DNA of 64,000 nt from Yponomeuta sedellus (lineage: Eukaryota; Arthropoda; Insecta; Lepidoptera; Yponomeutidae). The translations under genes and the position numbers were made by a program. Below the pieces are notes generated by a model. The model worked only from the letters and a program-made list of their open reading frames with translations, did not search any database and was not told where the DNA came from. Numbering within the stretch: the stretch's first letter is position 1; every line of letters begins with the position of its first letter. Below are positions 52,191 to 62,789 of the stretch, piece after piece. The stretch spans positions 5,031,535 through 5,095,534 of the forward strand of contig OW203726.1 of the NCBI GenBank assembly GCA_934045075.1, given 5' to 3'.

Positions 52191-52859
52191 GCAGTTCAGG
52201 GGGTAAATCCAAGCTTTCCCTTACACATGATTATTTTCTACTCGTGGGGTAAGATGATGCAAGCAGCGCACTGCCACCCAGAACAGAACTAAACTGGATG
52301 CCTCTCGCCCCAGCCAACGCCCCGCTCTCGTACGCAGTTCGGATAAATTCCGTCAATAAATAATCTTATCCGAATTGGAGATTGTCGGGTGACGGAGGGA
52401 CATCGGTTGTCAGAAGCCGGATCTAATGCGTAAAATACCATAGAAATAGTTCTGCGACTACTTCTGACCTTATTTTCACGGACTCGGATCGGATTCGTAT
52501 CGGACATAGTGCGAACCAACTCTAACCTTCCTGCCATGCAGGAAGAGACGCGCTGTGTGCCCCAGCAGTGGGGCCAAGGGACGAAGGGTCGATTATCATC
52601 ATCATCTGTTACTTCAAAACATGCCATGAATTGTGTCGTCAAGTGATACTTTCGTATCTACAGTGTGTTCAACTTTCTCGGTTCACGAAACTGCATACGA
52701 TGTCATTTCTCCGGCAACATTGAAAAATATACCTAGTTAGTATTAACAAAAAACTTATTTCCACTTAAACATTGATTATGCGATTAGCCATAAGTGCAAT
52801 AAAACGAAAATGACGTTTTTGTAGATACGATTATTTACGTTGCGGTCCTAGTACTGTAA

Positions 52860-53095
52860 GATATGATAAGAATATTCTTTATTATATACCGGAAAAATAG
52901 TTACAGGAACAACATACAGAAGATTAGATTTGATTGGCGGCCTTATAGGTAATAGCAATTTCTGGTTATATATATTAAACGGGTCTAATCGCGATTATTT
53001 ATGGGGTAAAACGTGAATAATCGCGATTAGACCCGTTAACCTAATATAGAACTACGTATGAGTATCGCGAATCATTAAGAAATACTAATAGCAAT
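52860..53095. repeat. AATTGGCGG-type fragment and TCGCGATT palindrome
   Basis: 52860-52970 holds ATAAGAATATTCTTTATTAT and GATTGGCGGCCTTATAGG. 52971-53040 is a clean palindromic TCGCGATT element: AACGGGTCTAATCGCGATTA against TAATCGCGATTAGACCCGTT. It is followed by the usual TATCGCGAATCATTAAGAAAT. Confidence 0.65.
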
Positions 53096-53194
53096 TATTT
53101 CTAGGCACCCTCAAGCTGAACAATTTGCCGAAGGAGAAATAGATACGGGTATTCGGTGCAAAGCAAATACCAATATTAATAAAAGACATACGGT

Positions 53195-53575
53195 TACGTC
53201 CAGGTTGGGCGGCCACTACTGCGGTTTAAAGATAGCGCTAAACGCGATATGGTGTCTTTTAACATTACCCCGAACACCTGGGAAAAAGTTTCTGGTGACC
53301 GTGATAGTTGGAGGAAAAGATTATCTGATGGGGTGGTCGCGCATGACAATGCCTGGTTCGATCTGCTCTCCCAAAAGCGTCATCTACGTCACCAACGAAT
53401 GGCACAACCTCTAACGTCACCGGGAACACAATTTGTTTGCGGACGTTGCGACCGGCGTTGTCGCTCTCGTATAGGCCTTGTTAGCCATCAGCGCAAGTGC
53501 CAAAAGCAAGTACCTAACTGACACGGTTGCTGTTTAAATCATCTTTCGTAGATGTTAAAGGCCACTGATGATGAT
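53195..53575 (+). pseudogene. non-LTR retrotransposon C-terminal fragment with zinc knuckle-like motif
   Basis: The frame 53249-53521 reads NITPNTWEKVSGDRDSWRKR, then FVCGRCDRRCRSRIGLVSHQ and RKCQKQVPN with stop. A D-R-x-x-W-R block followed by C-x2-C..SRIGL-x-SH-x(3-4)-C is the typical end of insect LINE polymerases. The 3' end carries GGCCACTGATGATGATG. 5' truncated. Confidence 0.7.
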
Positions 53576-53702
53576 GACGGTTACGTAATAATAATCTCAC
53601 ATAAATCATACTTGAATACTATAAATAAATATCTACACATACTTATATAAATAGTGACTTACAGCAAGTGTGTTATCGGGGCAAACAAAAGGTGATATAC
53701 CT

Positions 53703-53706
<4 letters not shown>

Positions 53707-53757
<51 letters not shown>
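53707..53757. repeat. (TA)n microsatellite
   Basis: About 25 uninterrupted TA units; self-complementary. Confidence 0.98.
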
Positions 53758-53761
<4 letters not shown>

Positions 53762-54119
53762 GAAGTGAATGAAGACTTACAGCGAAATTACCTAATTAGA
53801 GAGACGAAATTCCATTACTGTATGAACTAATGTTACTCTTGTAGGTACTTACGCACTTGATTAATTCTTTGTAGTCCACCCTATCAAGTGCATTAACTAT
53901 TTCGCATTACTTACATGACAAACAATTCCACAGAAACTGCAGCAAATGAATAATGCTGCATGCGATCAGATAAAAGGCAATTTAAATCAGGAAGCGCAAA
54001 AAGTCTACGTGGGAACTTGGTTTTCTATGAAACTATGTTTGGGTTACAGGGTTTTACTTGGGTATTACCTAGATTAGCTCATTGTTTGTGACCGGTCTCG
54101 CTTGCCTTACTTATGACCC

Positions 54120-54330
54120 GACTAGCTGTGCCCCGCGGTGGTACCCGCGGTTTATCGATTTTCCCATGGGAATAAGATAGGTTCTCGCAGTAAAACGTAG
54201 CCTATGTGTTAATCCAGGGTGTCAGTTAACACCATACCAAATTTTATTAAAATCGCTCCAGCCGTTTTGACGTGAAGAGGTAACAAACATACACGCTCAC
54301 AAACTTTCGCCTTTATTATAATATTTAGTG
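54120..54330 (+). repeat. dispersed repeat, CCGCGGTGTTACCCGCGG family
   Basis: ACTAGCTGTGCCCCGCGGTG, CGGTTTATCGATTTTCCCAT, TAAAACGTAGCCTATGTGTT, AACTTTCGCCTTTATTATAA. Confidence 0.75.
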
Positions 54331-54357
54331 TGGTGTTATTGCAACGACGGCATATTT

Positions 54358-54456
54358 AGGGTCGGTTTCTGAATTGAGAATTTTACTAATTAAATAGGTA
54401 ACGTTCTGTTAACAACCTACTTTGCGAAATTTTAAATTGAGAAATTGACCCTGTAG
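54358..54456. repeat. MITE, GGGTCGGTTTCTGAATTGAG
   Basis: The left end GGGTCGGTTTCTGAATTGAG is mirrored by AAATTGAGAAATTGACCC. The smallest of the three related copies. Confidence 0.6.
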
Positions 54457-54837
54457 CTTAGCTCAAAGTAACTGTGTACTCGTATCATTGTAATAAATAG
54501 TTTGCCCTATAATTTTACGGATACTTACTACTACTATAAACAGGTTATTATAATTCCTACTCTTAATTTAAAATAACTTATATTATTTCTAAAATTAATA
54601 ATGAAATTAAACTGCGGGACGATTTCTCGAACTTTCTGCCGGAGTGGCAGGGGATAGCTAGTGATAGGGAGAAGTGAGATAAAGGCGAGATCTTTGCTTA
54701 GGAGTGGGATACTAAATCGGATAAATGCAATAAAAGTATCAATAAATATGTCAGGGATTGACACAATACCACATAGTTATTGCATAGAAAGTTCTCTCGA
54801 TTGTAGAGAACTAATTTTTACCAACTTTAGTCTTATA

Positions 54838-55025
54838 TTGGGCCGATCCCGGCGGCACTGCAATGCCGGGCCGACCCGTGACGAGAGTGGAGCGAGCCCC
54901 GAACATCTCGTCGTTTTACAAAAATCAGTTTAATATACTGGTCCCTCAGTGAGGGAACTTTCAGATATTAAGCTGAAAAGAACAGATACTACACTTTGAT
55001 CTTAGCCAAAAGGCCGAGAAGCGAT
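54838..55025 (-). ncRNA. U2: U2 spliceosomal RNA
   Basis: The RNA pairs with the intron branch site in the spliceosome. The 5' end is ATCGCTTCTCGGCCTTTTGG, then CTAAGATCAAAGTGTAGTAT with the invariant GTAGTA branch-site recognition sequence. Stem IIa is TTTTCAG..CTGAAAG: the usual UAUCAG/CUGAUA pairing is replaced on both sides, preserving the stem. Stem IIb (TCCCT/AGGGA), the Sm site (GATTTTTG), stem III (GACGAGA/TCTCGTC) and stem IV (CCCGGCATTGCAGTGCCGCC) are all present, giving ~188 bases, the usual length. All core elements look functional. The snRNA promoter element should lie within 70 bases upstream (55026-55095), but I cannot identify it by motif. Confidence 0.94.
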
Positions 55026-55029
55026 ACCT

Positions 55030-55540
55030 TGAAATAATCACTCGCCGGTTATGTATAGGCGCAGAAGAAATCTTGCTTGCGCGATGTAGTTTATTCTGAG
55101 CGCCATCTGTTAGAAGTAGACAGAACTTTTTGAGTTATGTCCTTACATACAACGTGGTTGGTGTGTAGTGACTGTGGCAGTGATACTGATAATATAGTTT
55201 TTAACGGCGGCGGCCACACAAAAGGGGCACAGAAAAGACGCGGAAAGGACTTTGATACAAAGAGACGAGACGGGGCGAGAGGGCGCGAATTTTATACAAT
55301 GTGTCGCGACTTTTCAGCAACCCTACGTCCGCGCGTCCCTTCTGTATGGCCGCTGGCTTATTTATAACACTATGGACAACTATTTGCCTATCGCCTTGTA
55401 CAATATTGCCGAGAGCGAGAGGAATTTAGCGATTTCTTCCTCCTTTCTTAAATTAAAAGTGATTTGTAATCATGTTTAGTGTTTGGTACAATATTTGTTA
55501 ACGGCTGTTTATATAATTTAACAAAATCACTACAGTGCTC
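55030..55540. other. U2 upstream region, no coding gene recognised
   Basis: It contains a GC-richer stretch at 55200-55340 (ACGGCGGCGGCCACACAAAA, GAGACGAGACGGGGCGAGAG). Frames of 75-76 codons have no recognisable motif. Confidence 0.4.
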
Positions 55541-55544
55541 TGTA

Positions 55545-55676
55545 ACCAGGCAAAGACATCGCGATCACGGGAAAACACACAGACTGAGGCCATTTGCACA
55601 AGTCAAGTATGGCAGCCTCCAGTGGGAATCAAACCCACGACCTCCTTGATTTGCCCGCTACACTAACAAGGCAGTC
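55545..55676 (-). mobile_element. tRNA-headed SINE
   Basis: AACCAGGCAAAGACATCGCG, CAGACTGAGGCCATTTGCAC, GGGAATCAAACCCACGACC (B box complement), CTAACAAGGCAGTC. Reverse relative of 5960-6190. Confidence 0.65.
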
Positions 55677-55829
55677 AATAAAATAATAAGGTCAAAAATC
55701 GAGTGTTAATAGTGTCAAATTGTCAATTCGTTACATGACTGAACGCAATGTAATTAAATTAAGTCATGTAATTAATTGGCGACATGATTATGTATTTTAT
55801 TTCAGTTTTGTTAAAAAATAACTTGAACG

Positions 55830-55975
55830 ACGAGACACGGTCTTCCGACACCACGGTACTTTTTAAAGTGCCGAAACGTCGGAAAATTGTAAATAAATTA
55901 AAATTAAACGAGTAAAATCCGTGTAAATTCAGTTTTTATTATGTCTAGTGCTCGTGTTAACCTTAGAAAATATTG
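55830..55975 (+). mobile_element. Penelope-like 3' tail fragment
   Basis: CCACGGTACTTTTTAAAGTG, CCGAAACGTCGGAAAATTG, AAATCCGTGTAAATTCAG, CTCGTGTTAACCTTAGAAAA. This is the full terminal sequence seen on the minus arm at 39949. Confidence 0.7.
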
Positions 55976-56189
55976 AACAAATAAGTGGCAAATTAAGTCA
56001 TGTAATTAATTGGCAACATAGTGATGGTATTTTTTTCAACTATGCCGAAAAATCACATGAGCAAATAAGTATCTTCGACATCGCATGGACGCATCGCATC
56101 GCGTCTAATGAGACCCGAAATACGCTAGTTGGTTTAGTCAAAGGAACAAATAGTAATAAAAATTGACTAACGCGTGAATAACCTCTTAT

Positions 56190-56815
56190 TATATTTTAAA
56201 AACCTATTTAGAGGCTAAAAATTCCACCCGTGCCGGGATTCGAACCCGCGACCTCTGGCTATCCGTGCCAGCGCTCTATCGAACTGAGCTAATGGGCGAC
56301 TCACCGGCATCAGTGAAATTTCGAACCTCTTTACACTATTCTCTGTATTACGTACAGGCAGCGACATCTGGCTGAAGAAGATTGCATTACTTAAGAGCCC
56401 CGACTACCTACTTTGCAGTTAGGTTTCTACATCGGAATGATATCGCTGTACCCACATGATTATACTATTTTTATTTTTAATGCACTAACCCGTGCTAAGG
56501 ACAATTTTAAAAACCTATTTAGAGGCTAAAAATTCCACCCATGCCGGGATTCGAACCCGCGACCTCTGGCTATCCGTGCCAGCGCTCTATCTAACTGAGC
56601 TAATGGGCGACTCTTATTATATTCTTTTGATTGCACTAAAACGTGCTAAGGGCAAATTTTAAAACCTATTTAGGGGCTAAAAATTCTAGCGACGCCGGGA
56701 CTCGAACCCGCGACTTACAGGTATTACTTACAGGCAGCGACATCTGGCTGAAGTAATTTGCGTCACTTGCAGCCCCGAGTACCTACCTTGCAGTTAGATT
56801 TTACATCGGAATGAT
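56190..56815 (-). mobile_element. array of Ile-like tRNA repeats
   Basis: Two complete heads (56195-56330 and 56508-56620) in direct order separated by the linker GCAGCGACATCTGGCTGAAG. A third degenerate unit at 56640-56815 has most of its head deleted (CGAACCCGCGACTTACAGG). Unit spacing is about 315 bases. Confidence 0.75.
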
Positions 56816-56874
56816 ATCACTTCATTCCGATAAATAAACAGATATAACCTCTTATTGTAAGATAGATGAGAACA

Positions 56875-56916
56875 ACAACACCCGGTAGTAGATCCGGACT
56901 AAAAGTCTACAACTAA
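56875..56916 (+). mobile_element. 42-bp retroposed insertion
   Basis: ACAACACCCGGTAGTAGATC and CGGACTAAAAGTCTAC are flanked by ATGAGAACA at 56866-56874 and 56917-56925. The same tail as 17844-18167 and 39313-39383. Confidence 0.55.
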
Positions 56917-57308
56917 ATGAGAACACACAACACATAATGATAACAATTTACAATTAACAGGTATAGCATGCTAATAAGAATATTCACATGAAAATGTAAT
57001 GATTTTATCATTATAATTTTATTATATCTATTATATTTATTATAATTTTATTATATCAATTTTATTACATTATTTATTAACTAATAAATAATATAATAAA
57101 ATTTAATTTCCGTGTGAGGTAGTGGGTTAGTCAAGAACGTTTAAAACATCCTTGGTTAAAGTACACTACAATCTACAATTGATATAAACTGTGTATAATG
57201 TGGTATGGTAATAAAAAGGTACCTGAACTCAACATGCAAGGGGCAAGCCTCTAAAATGCATAGAGTCATATTTTTTACCATTAAAATTTATTATCAATGA
57301 AACGACCA

Positions 57309-57671
57309 CAGGGATGTTAGATGCCAACTCTTGAATTATGGCACCAGACGCTCAAAATTATGGTATTTTTGAAAAAAATAAGGTACGGGTGGGAAAACTC
57401 TTACGGATTTAATGAATTAGGTAGGTACTATTAATTAAAGTATTAAAATTTCTTCGAATTTCCATAAATTCTTCTTACGAACACTCTACTCGCTTTTTTC
57501 TCGTCAACAGCAAACGCGAAAGATGAAAATATGTGATGCGAAAGTGCTTGTGATGAAAACATGGCAAAATTATGGTACTTTTGCGTACCATAATGGATGT
57601 ATCATGGTACATGGTATGAACAACTGAATTATGGTACATGTACCATAATTATGACACGTATAACATCCCTG
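57309..57671. mobile_element. hAT-type non-autonomous element, 8-bp target duplication
   Basis: Terminal inverted repeat CAGGGATGTTA at both ends, flanked by exact AACGACCA (57301-57308, 57672-57679). 363 bp, no transposase. The interior is rich in the motif TACCATAATT/AATTATGGTA. CAGGG ends with 8-bp duplications define hAT-superfamily insertion. Confidence 0.85.
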
Positions 57672-57807
57672 AACGACCATTACCTGACTAATATTACCCT
57701 AATGAACCACTGTGCATTAGACTCACCCCCATGGTTGAATATTTAGACGACTCAAAGAGTCAAAATAATATTTTATACATATTATGTATTTGACAGTTTG
57801 ATATCTT

Positions 57808-57870
57808 ACCTTTGTATGTCCCCACTGCTGGGGCACTGCTCTCTTCCTGCGTCGCGGGAAGGTTAGGCTA
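57808..57870 (+). repeat. head fragment, TGCTGGGGCAC family
   Basis: GTATGTCCCCACTGCTGGGG, CTCTTCCTGCGTCGCGGGAA, AGGCTATACTCC; truncated after 60 bases. Confidence 0.65.
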
Positions 57871-58056
57871 TACTCCATCGGTAGTCTGGTAACCAATCGC
57901 AATGCAATGGTACGAGTCCCGTGTTACTTAACTTGGCGCCTCACACGATTCTAACTTCTTCGCGTGGGATGCCTATTTAATTTGCGCGGGTTATACCCCT
58001 GGAATGACATCGTACTGCTATTGCTTTGTAGACAACCAGTGTCGTGCTTATATAAT

Positions 58057-58204
58057 TCGATCCATTTCCATTTCAAAGTCCATTTCAAAATCTAGATCAT
58101 TTCTCCAAAATGATCGAGATTTTGAAATGGACACCTAGTTGAATTGTAATGTTCATAAGCCGCATTTTCTGCGCTACTTTGAATAAAGCCTTTTCATTTC
58201 AATG
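58057..58204 (+). repeat. SINE-like repeat with TTTCATTTC tail
   Basis: TTTCTCCAAAATGATCGAGA, TTGAAATGGACACCTAG, TTCTGCGCTACTTTGAATAA, TTTTCATTTC. 5' truncated relative of 7470-7740. Confidence 0.6.
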
Positions 58205-58209
58205 TAAGT

Positions 58210-58700
58210 AGGTATTAGACTCTAGGGTCCGATAGCGGAAAGTTACGTGTTACAAGAGTGGAAGTTATTATTAATAATATCAGCAGCTTGTACAAGCAAT
58301 TTAGCTTCTTAATCAAGTTTATATAGTAAAGAAAACTGGGTTGAGGTGGGTACTGAAAATACAGGCAGGGGCGTTTTCTTTGGATTAAAAACAATCATAT
58401 GTTTATAAAAGATATATTTTACATACACTTTACAGCTAAAATTAATCTATCAGTTCGTTAAAAGCCTTATGAAATAGACAAGAGACTAATTTGCAAGATA
58501 ATGATGGAGTGTTTACAATTTTCGTGTGAAGTTAGCGTTAGCTAGTTTGTGTTGGAATTTAAATGAAATGTTGAAATGAGAACTTTACAATTAATACTTA
58601 CATTAATTTGAATTATAATTTTTACGTCTATTTAATAAAATAATTATAACGGTGCTATTTAGTGAGCCTTGTATTTGACAATTTTCTTTAATTATGTGTT
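58210..58700. other. no gene seen
   Basis: AT-rich non-coding sequence. Confidence 0.45.
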
Positions 58701-58709
58701 GAACAGCTC

Positions 58710-59070
58710 TAATTATGATTATTTATTAGGTAAAACGTAATTCCCAACGTTTTGGCAACGTTGCAGTTGCCGTGGTAACGGGTAGACCTTTTCGAAACCA
58801 GTTTCGAAAACAGAATGATTTTTCTTTATTCGAAACCAGGTTACTTAAAAAGAAAAATCATTCTGTTTTTGAAACTGGTTTCGGAACTTTGGTTTCCAAA
58901 GTGGCGGAAAGGAGTCCATTAATGTAGTGAGGGTAGATGGTCTATTCTCAAGTCATTAGGTATTATTAGTTTTAGTTAATTCCTTTTTAGCTAATAAATA
59001 ATCGCTATTAGACCCGTCTAATATATAATTAAGTATAAGCATTGCGAGTCATTAAGAAATACTATTGCTA
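58710..59070. repeat. TCGCGATT-family repeat carrying a 91-bp foldback
   Basis: TTATTAGGTAAAACGTAATTCC, AACGTTTTGGCAACGTTGCAGTTGCCGTGG (the recurrent hairpin), GGGTAGACC, then the insert, then TAATCGCTATTAGACCCGTC and GCATTGCGAGTCATTAAGAA. The foldback (58793-58883) has 35-bp arms with one mismatch. Confidence 0.65.
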
Positions 59071-59074
59071 TAAT

Positions 59075-59990
59075 TACTTTTATTGCATTTTCCGTGACCA
59101 TCGTCACCATTATCTTTTTGTGAGTCATCACTTTCACAATATTCTTAAGCTAAGGTTATTGAGCATCACATTTTAGTAAAATTACTTAAACGATTATTAT
59201 TTATACCTACGTTACAAAACAACTACGGTTAGACTCAGTTTTGGCTCAAGCCACTGGTTCAAGCGAAGAATTGATTAGAAACACTTTTACAAGTACAAAA
59301 TATGTTATACAAGGCTGACTTAAATCAGAGAAAACTTGAAACACGGCTGGTATAATTTTATCTTTCAGAAAAATTACAGATTATCCTAGTTAATACCTTT
59401 CACACACACCTTGGAAGTTATTTGTTATTTTGTCAATACTAATCATCATTATTTACATCAACTTTTGTTCAATACACATTCGAATAAGGTAACGAATGTT
59501 CACTATTCGTAAAAGTGCTTTTATACAATTCATATTTTATGTCCGAACAGAACAGGTAAATAAGTAATCAAGCAAAAAAACTGTTATGAAACTTTCGGTT
59601 TCCGATTTGAGAATTTGAGAGTGAGTGGTACTTAAGTTAATCTTAAGCTGGTTTGAGATGACCTAAGAGAAAATAAAACATAGGTACACATTACAAAGAA
59701 GAGAAAATAACATAGCTTTGATCAAATTACTTTGACATCGCATATTTCGTATTTCGGAATAAGTCTAACCGCGGTTGGTATATGAAACTAAAATTATGTA
59801 CAATTCCCCTTAACTAAAGTAACTCTTCTGGTAACTACGATCTATACTGAAACTATCGTCATCAGCTCATTTATTTGGACACAACCACTATTATGAGAAA
59901 TATCTAGAGCCCGCTTACAAAACTACTTTAAAATGTTACTGGGTCATCCTAAGTAAACGTAGAAAGAAGTACGTGGGAAATTAAATATAG
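59075..59990. other. no gene seen
   Basis: AT-rich non-coding sequence. Confidence 0.45.
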
Positions 59991-60002
59991 CACCATCGAT
60001 CG

Positions 60003-60345
60003 ATTTCAACCCTGTTTGTCCCCACTGCTGGGGCACAGGTCTCTTCCTGCATCGCAGGAAGTTTACTCCACCACGGGGGCCAAGTCCGGGTTGGTGGAGG
60101 ATTGTAAGACAGTGGCGGGCCTTACTGTCAGTAGTTATCAAGTCGCTCATAAGCCCTTTGCATGGCTTAACAACTGCCATTACATGACAGCCGGCACTAA
60201 CGGCTTAACGTGCCAACGTTAAACGCCACTAGCGGTAGTAACGGGACGGTCACCTTCCTGCACCTGACCGCGCCTGTTGTTGCTTAACTCGTGCGATTGA
60301 TTCCAATCACTCGGTTCGACTAGGCCACGAGCGCTTCGAAATATA
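60003..60345 (+). repeat. dispersed repeat, TGCTGGGGCAC family
   Basis: TTTCAACCCTGTTTGTCCCC, GCTGGGGCACAGGTCTCTTC, GGCGGGCCTTACTGTCAGTAG, CTAGGCCACGAGCGCTTCG. Small internal deletions after CTGCATCGCAGGAAG and after AACGTGCCAACG. Confidence 0.8.
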
Positions 60346-60419
60346 GCACCATAAGCACCATAAATTCCCGAAAATATCCTTTAAACACCTCTGAAAAACA
60401 CATTTTGCAAAAATAGCTA

Positions 60420-60690
60420 CAGCCTATTTATTCTTACTTGTCCAATTTAGTAAACAAGATTCTACCCTTAAACTGTGAGTTTGACTACTGAGTTAGACCA
60501 CGAGGAAGGAAGGGACTTTTTAGTCCAAAACTGCCATATTTCAATAAAAGAAGTAACCTGGAACACTCTTTTAGATAACACGCTGCCAATTTTATAAACA
60601 TAGCTCATGAATCATGACATGATAGTTCATGAATTTGCGAGAAAATGTCTAGTTTAGGCATCTAATCTCAATTTTAAAGTTAGAACCGAC
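60420..60690. mobile_element. 257-bp MITE family, disrupted copy
   Basis: Same left end (CAGCCTATTTATTCTTACTT), but about 40 bases (GAGTTTGACTACTGAGTTAG..GAAGGAAGGGA) are inserted after AAACTGT. The right terminal repeat is lost after AAAGTTAGAA. Confidence 0.7.
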
Positions 60691-60694
60691 AGCT

Positions 60695-61355
60695 CAACCC
60701 GGGGTTAATAAACTACGGCTCTAATCGATTTCGGCTAAAGACCTTTTTTGGCCAAAATGATTTAAAGTGTGAGTTTTTGGTCACAGTATTAGACATGCAG
60801 CTATGTGATAGGCTGTAGGGTCTAAAATAGATATAGTAGGATAAAATAGTTATTGCCAATTTGAAATGATCACTACAATTAATAGTTTGATAAAAGGCTG
60901 CATGAAACGTGCAATTTATGAACAAATATTTCGTTTCATTTGACTTTGGTCTTTGTTCCAAGAAATTTAAAAATTATCAAATTGATATCAGGAAAATATT
61001 TTTTGTAATAATAAAACGAATCAATGACTAGCAAACAATTTGATGGATCTTAATTCTGCCTATATTTTAAAGGTTTTATCAACGTTCTATCAAAGTTTGT
61101 TAACGTGGAGACCAAAGCTGAATAACATTAAATACATAGGTAATTACTAACTACATAGAGAGCTGTGAACTGTGTAATTTGTAGATTTCTAAAACTAACT
61201 GCCGATTTTAATATTCACACTAGACGCAGATTGTCACTAAATAGTAAGTTAAGATGATCCAGCGATAAATAAGCGTTGTTAATGAGCCGTGTTCAGCACA
61301 AATTCACAAAGCAATTCAAAGATGGCGCTTACAGGCATGGCCATATATGTAAAAG
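60695..61355. other. no gene seen
   Basis: Non-coding; an antisense 82-codon frame has no recognisable motif. Confidence 0.45.
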
Positions 61356-61359
61356 AACC

Positions 61360-61730
61360 GGAATCCTTATCAACCCTTGCATGTCCCCAGTGCTGGGGCA
61401 CGGGTCTCTTCCTGCATCGCAGGAAGATTAGGCCATACTCCACCACTGGGGCCAACTCCGGGTTGGTGGAAGACAGTGGCGGGCCTTACTGTCAGAAGTT
61501 ATCAAGCCGCCCATAAGGTCTTTGACATGGCTTAACGACTGCGATTACATGAAAGCCAGCAGCAACGGCTTAACGTGCCTTGCGAAGCACGGAAGCGCTC
61601 GGTAAAATGCCACTAGTGGTAGTCACTGGACGGTCACCCATCCTGCACCTGACCGCACCTGTTGTTGCTGAACTCAAGTAAGTAACTAATTCCAATTACT
61701 TGCCTAGGCCATGAGCTAGAAGCGCTCGAG
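61360..61730 (+). repeat. dispersed repeat, TGCTGGGGCAC family
   Basis: CTTATCAACCCTTGCATGTC, GTGCTGGGGCACGGGTCTC, CACCACTGGGGCCAACTCC, ACGGCTTAACGTGCCTTGCG, CCAATTACTTGCCTAGGCC. Confidence 0.8.
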
Positions 61731-61795
61731 AAGAACCGGAATACGGTTCTCAAAATACATCTGTGCTAACCAAAACTTGACAGACGTCTCGCTTT

Positions 61796-61935
61796 TTAAA
61801 AACTTATTTAGAGGCTGAAAATTCCACCCATGCCGGGATTCGAACCCGCGACCACTGGCTATCCGTGCCAGCCAGAGGTCGCGGGTTCGAATCCCGGCAT
61901 GGGTGGAATTTTTAGCCTCTACATAGGTTTTTTTT
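61796..61935. repeat. palindromic Ile-like tRNA repeat
   Basis: AACTTATTTAGAGGCTGAAA..CGAACCCGCGACCACTGG, GGCTATCCGTGCCAGCCAGA, then the mirror GTCGCGGGTTCGAATCCCGG..TTTTTAGCCTCTACATAGG. The centre lies in the anticodon arm. Confidence 0.8.
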
Positions 61936-61939
61936 TAAT

Positions 61940-62745
61940 TGTCCTTAGCTTAGGTTAGTGCATTAAAAAGAATATAAAGACGTGTCTCTTTTCCTGTATG
62001 TGCACGCATATAAGCGCCATCTATGAATTGCTTTGTGAATTTGAGCCGAAAATGGCTCACTCTCCTGAAAGTTTAAAAAAAAATATGGGAGGGCTTATCT
62101 GCATATAGATTGTAGGTAACGGTCATAGAAAAAGCAAGTGAAGTCTCATTTTTATTCCGTAGAATTCTGAGTTCGTAGTTTTCATAAGTGTTGTATAAGT
62201 GATTGTGTTGCGTGAACCTGTGTGGAAGTCATTATTATTAAAAAAGCTCTCCACCGAAAAAGGGAAAGATTTGACCCATTTGAGAGCAATACGAAATAAA
62301 ATGCTAAGATATTATTTATTTATGTTTTACCAACAAGATTCAAGAAATGATAGCTGTCACAATTCTACGGGATAAAAAATCTAAGTAGGTATAGCTCTAT
62401 AATTAATTAGTTCATCAGTTTCCACAATATTTTTGTAAGAACCTTCTCACATTAACCTCTTCTAGCCTGATGTATGAGAAATTGACTATTTTGACTTTTA
62501 CAAGGTACTGAGGTGCACACATATTAGTACTCGTGACTGTACACCGCCATCTTAGTTAAAAAATATTGCTCTTGTGAAAACGGCCATGTTTATTTCACTC
62601 GGACCGCGCTCTGCTAAGATGAATGAAAGTCAGAAACAAAATGGCGCCAATAATAAGAACTCCGGCGTTTCGTAAATAAAAAGTGTAAAGGCAGTGAAAT
62701 ATTGATGTTTCTAGGATTTTATGAAGCTGTGGAAATGTATGGTTT
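61940..62745. other. no gene seen
   Basis: Non-coding with no recognised repeat. Confidence 0.45.
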
Positions 62746-62750
62746 CCATT

Positions 62751-62789
62751 GCCGTGACCAAACTATTATTTTTATAGTTTGGTCACGGC
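62751..62789. other. perfect 16-bp hairpin
   Basis: GCCGTGACCAAACTAT, loop TATTTTT, ATAGTTTGGTCACGGC. No second copy seen. Confidence 0.8.

Larger units (their letters stand above)
51507..52520. mobile_element. ~1-kb non-autonomous element with nested insertions
   Basis: Imperfect terminal inverted repeats: ATTCGCACTACATCCGATCC..CCGTG at the left and CACGGACTCGGATCGGATTC..ATAGTGCGAAC at the right. It interrupts a reverse TGCTGGGGCAC fragment: GGTGGAGTATGGCCTA lies left and CTAACCTTCCTGCCATGCAGG lies right. Inside are a MITE (51584-51920) and a tRNA-like repeat (52025-52190). Confidence 0.6.
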
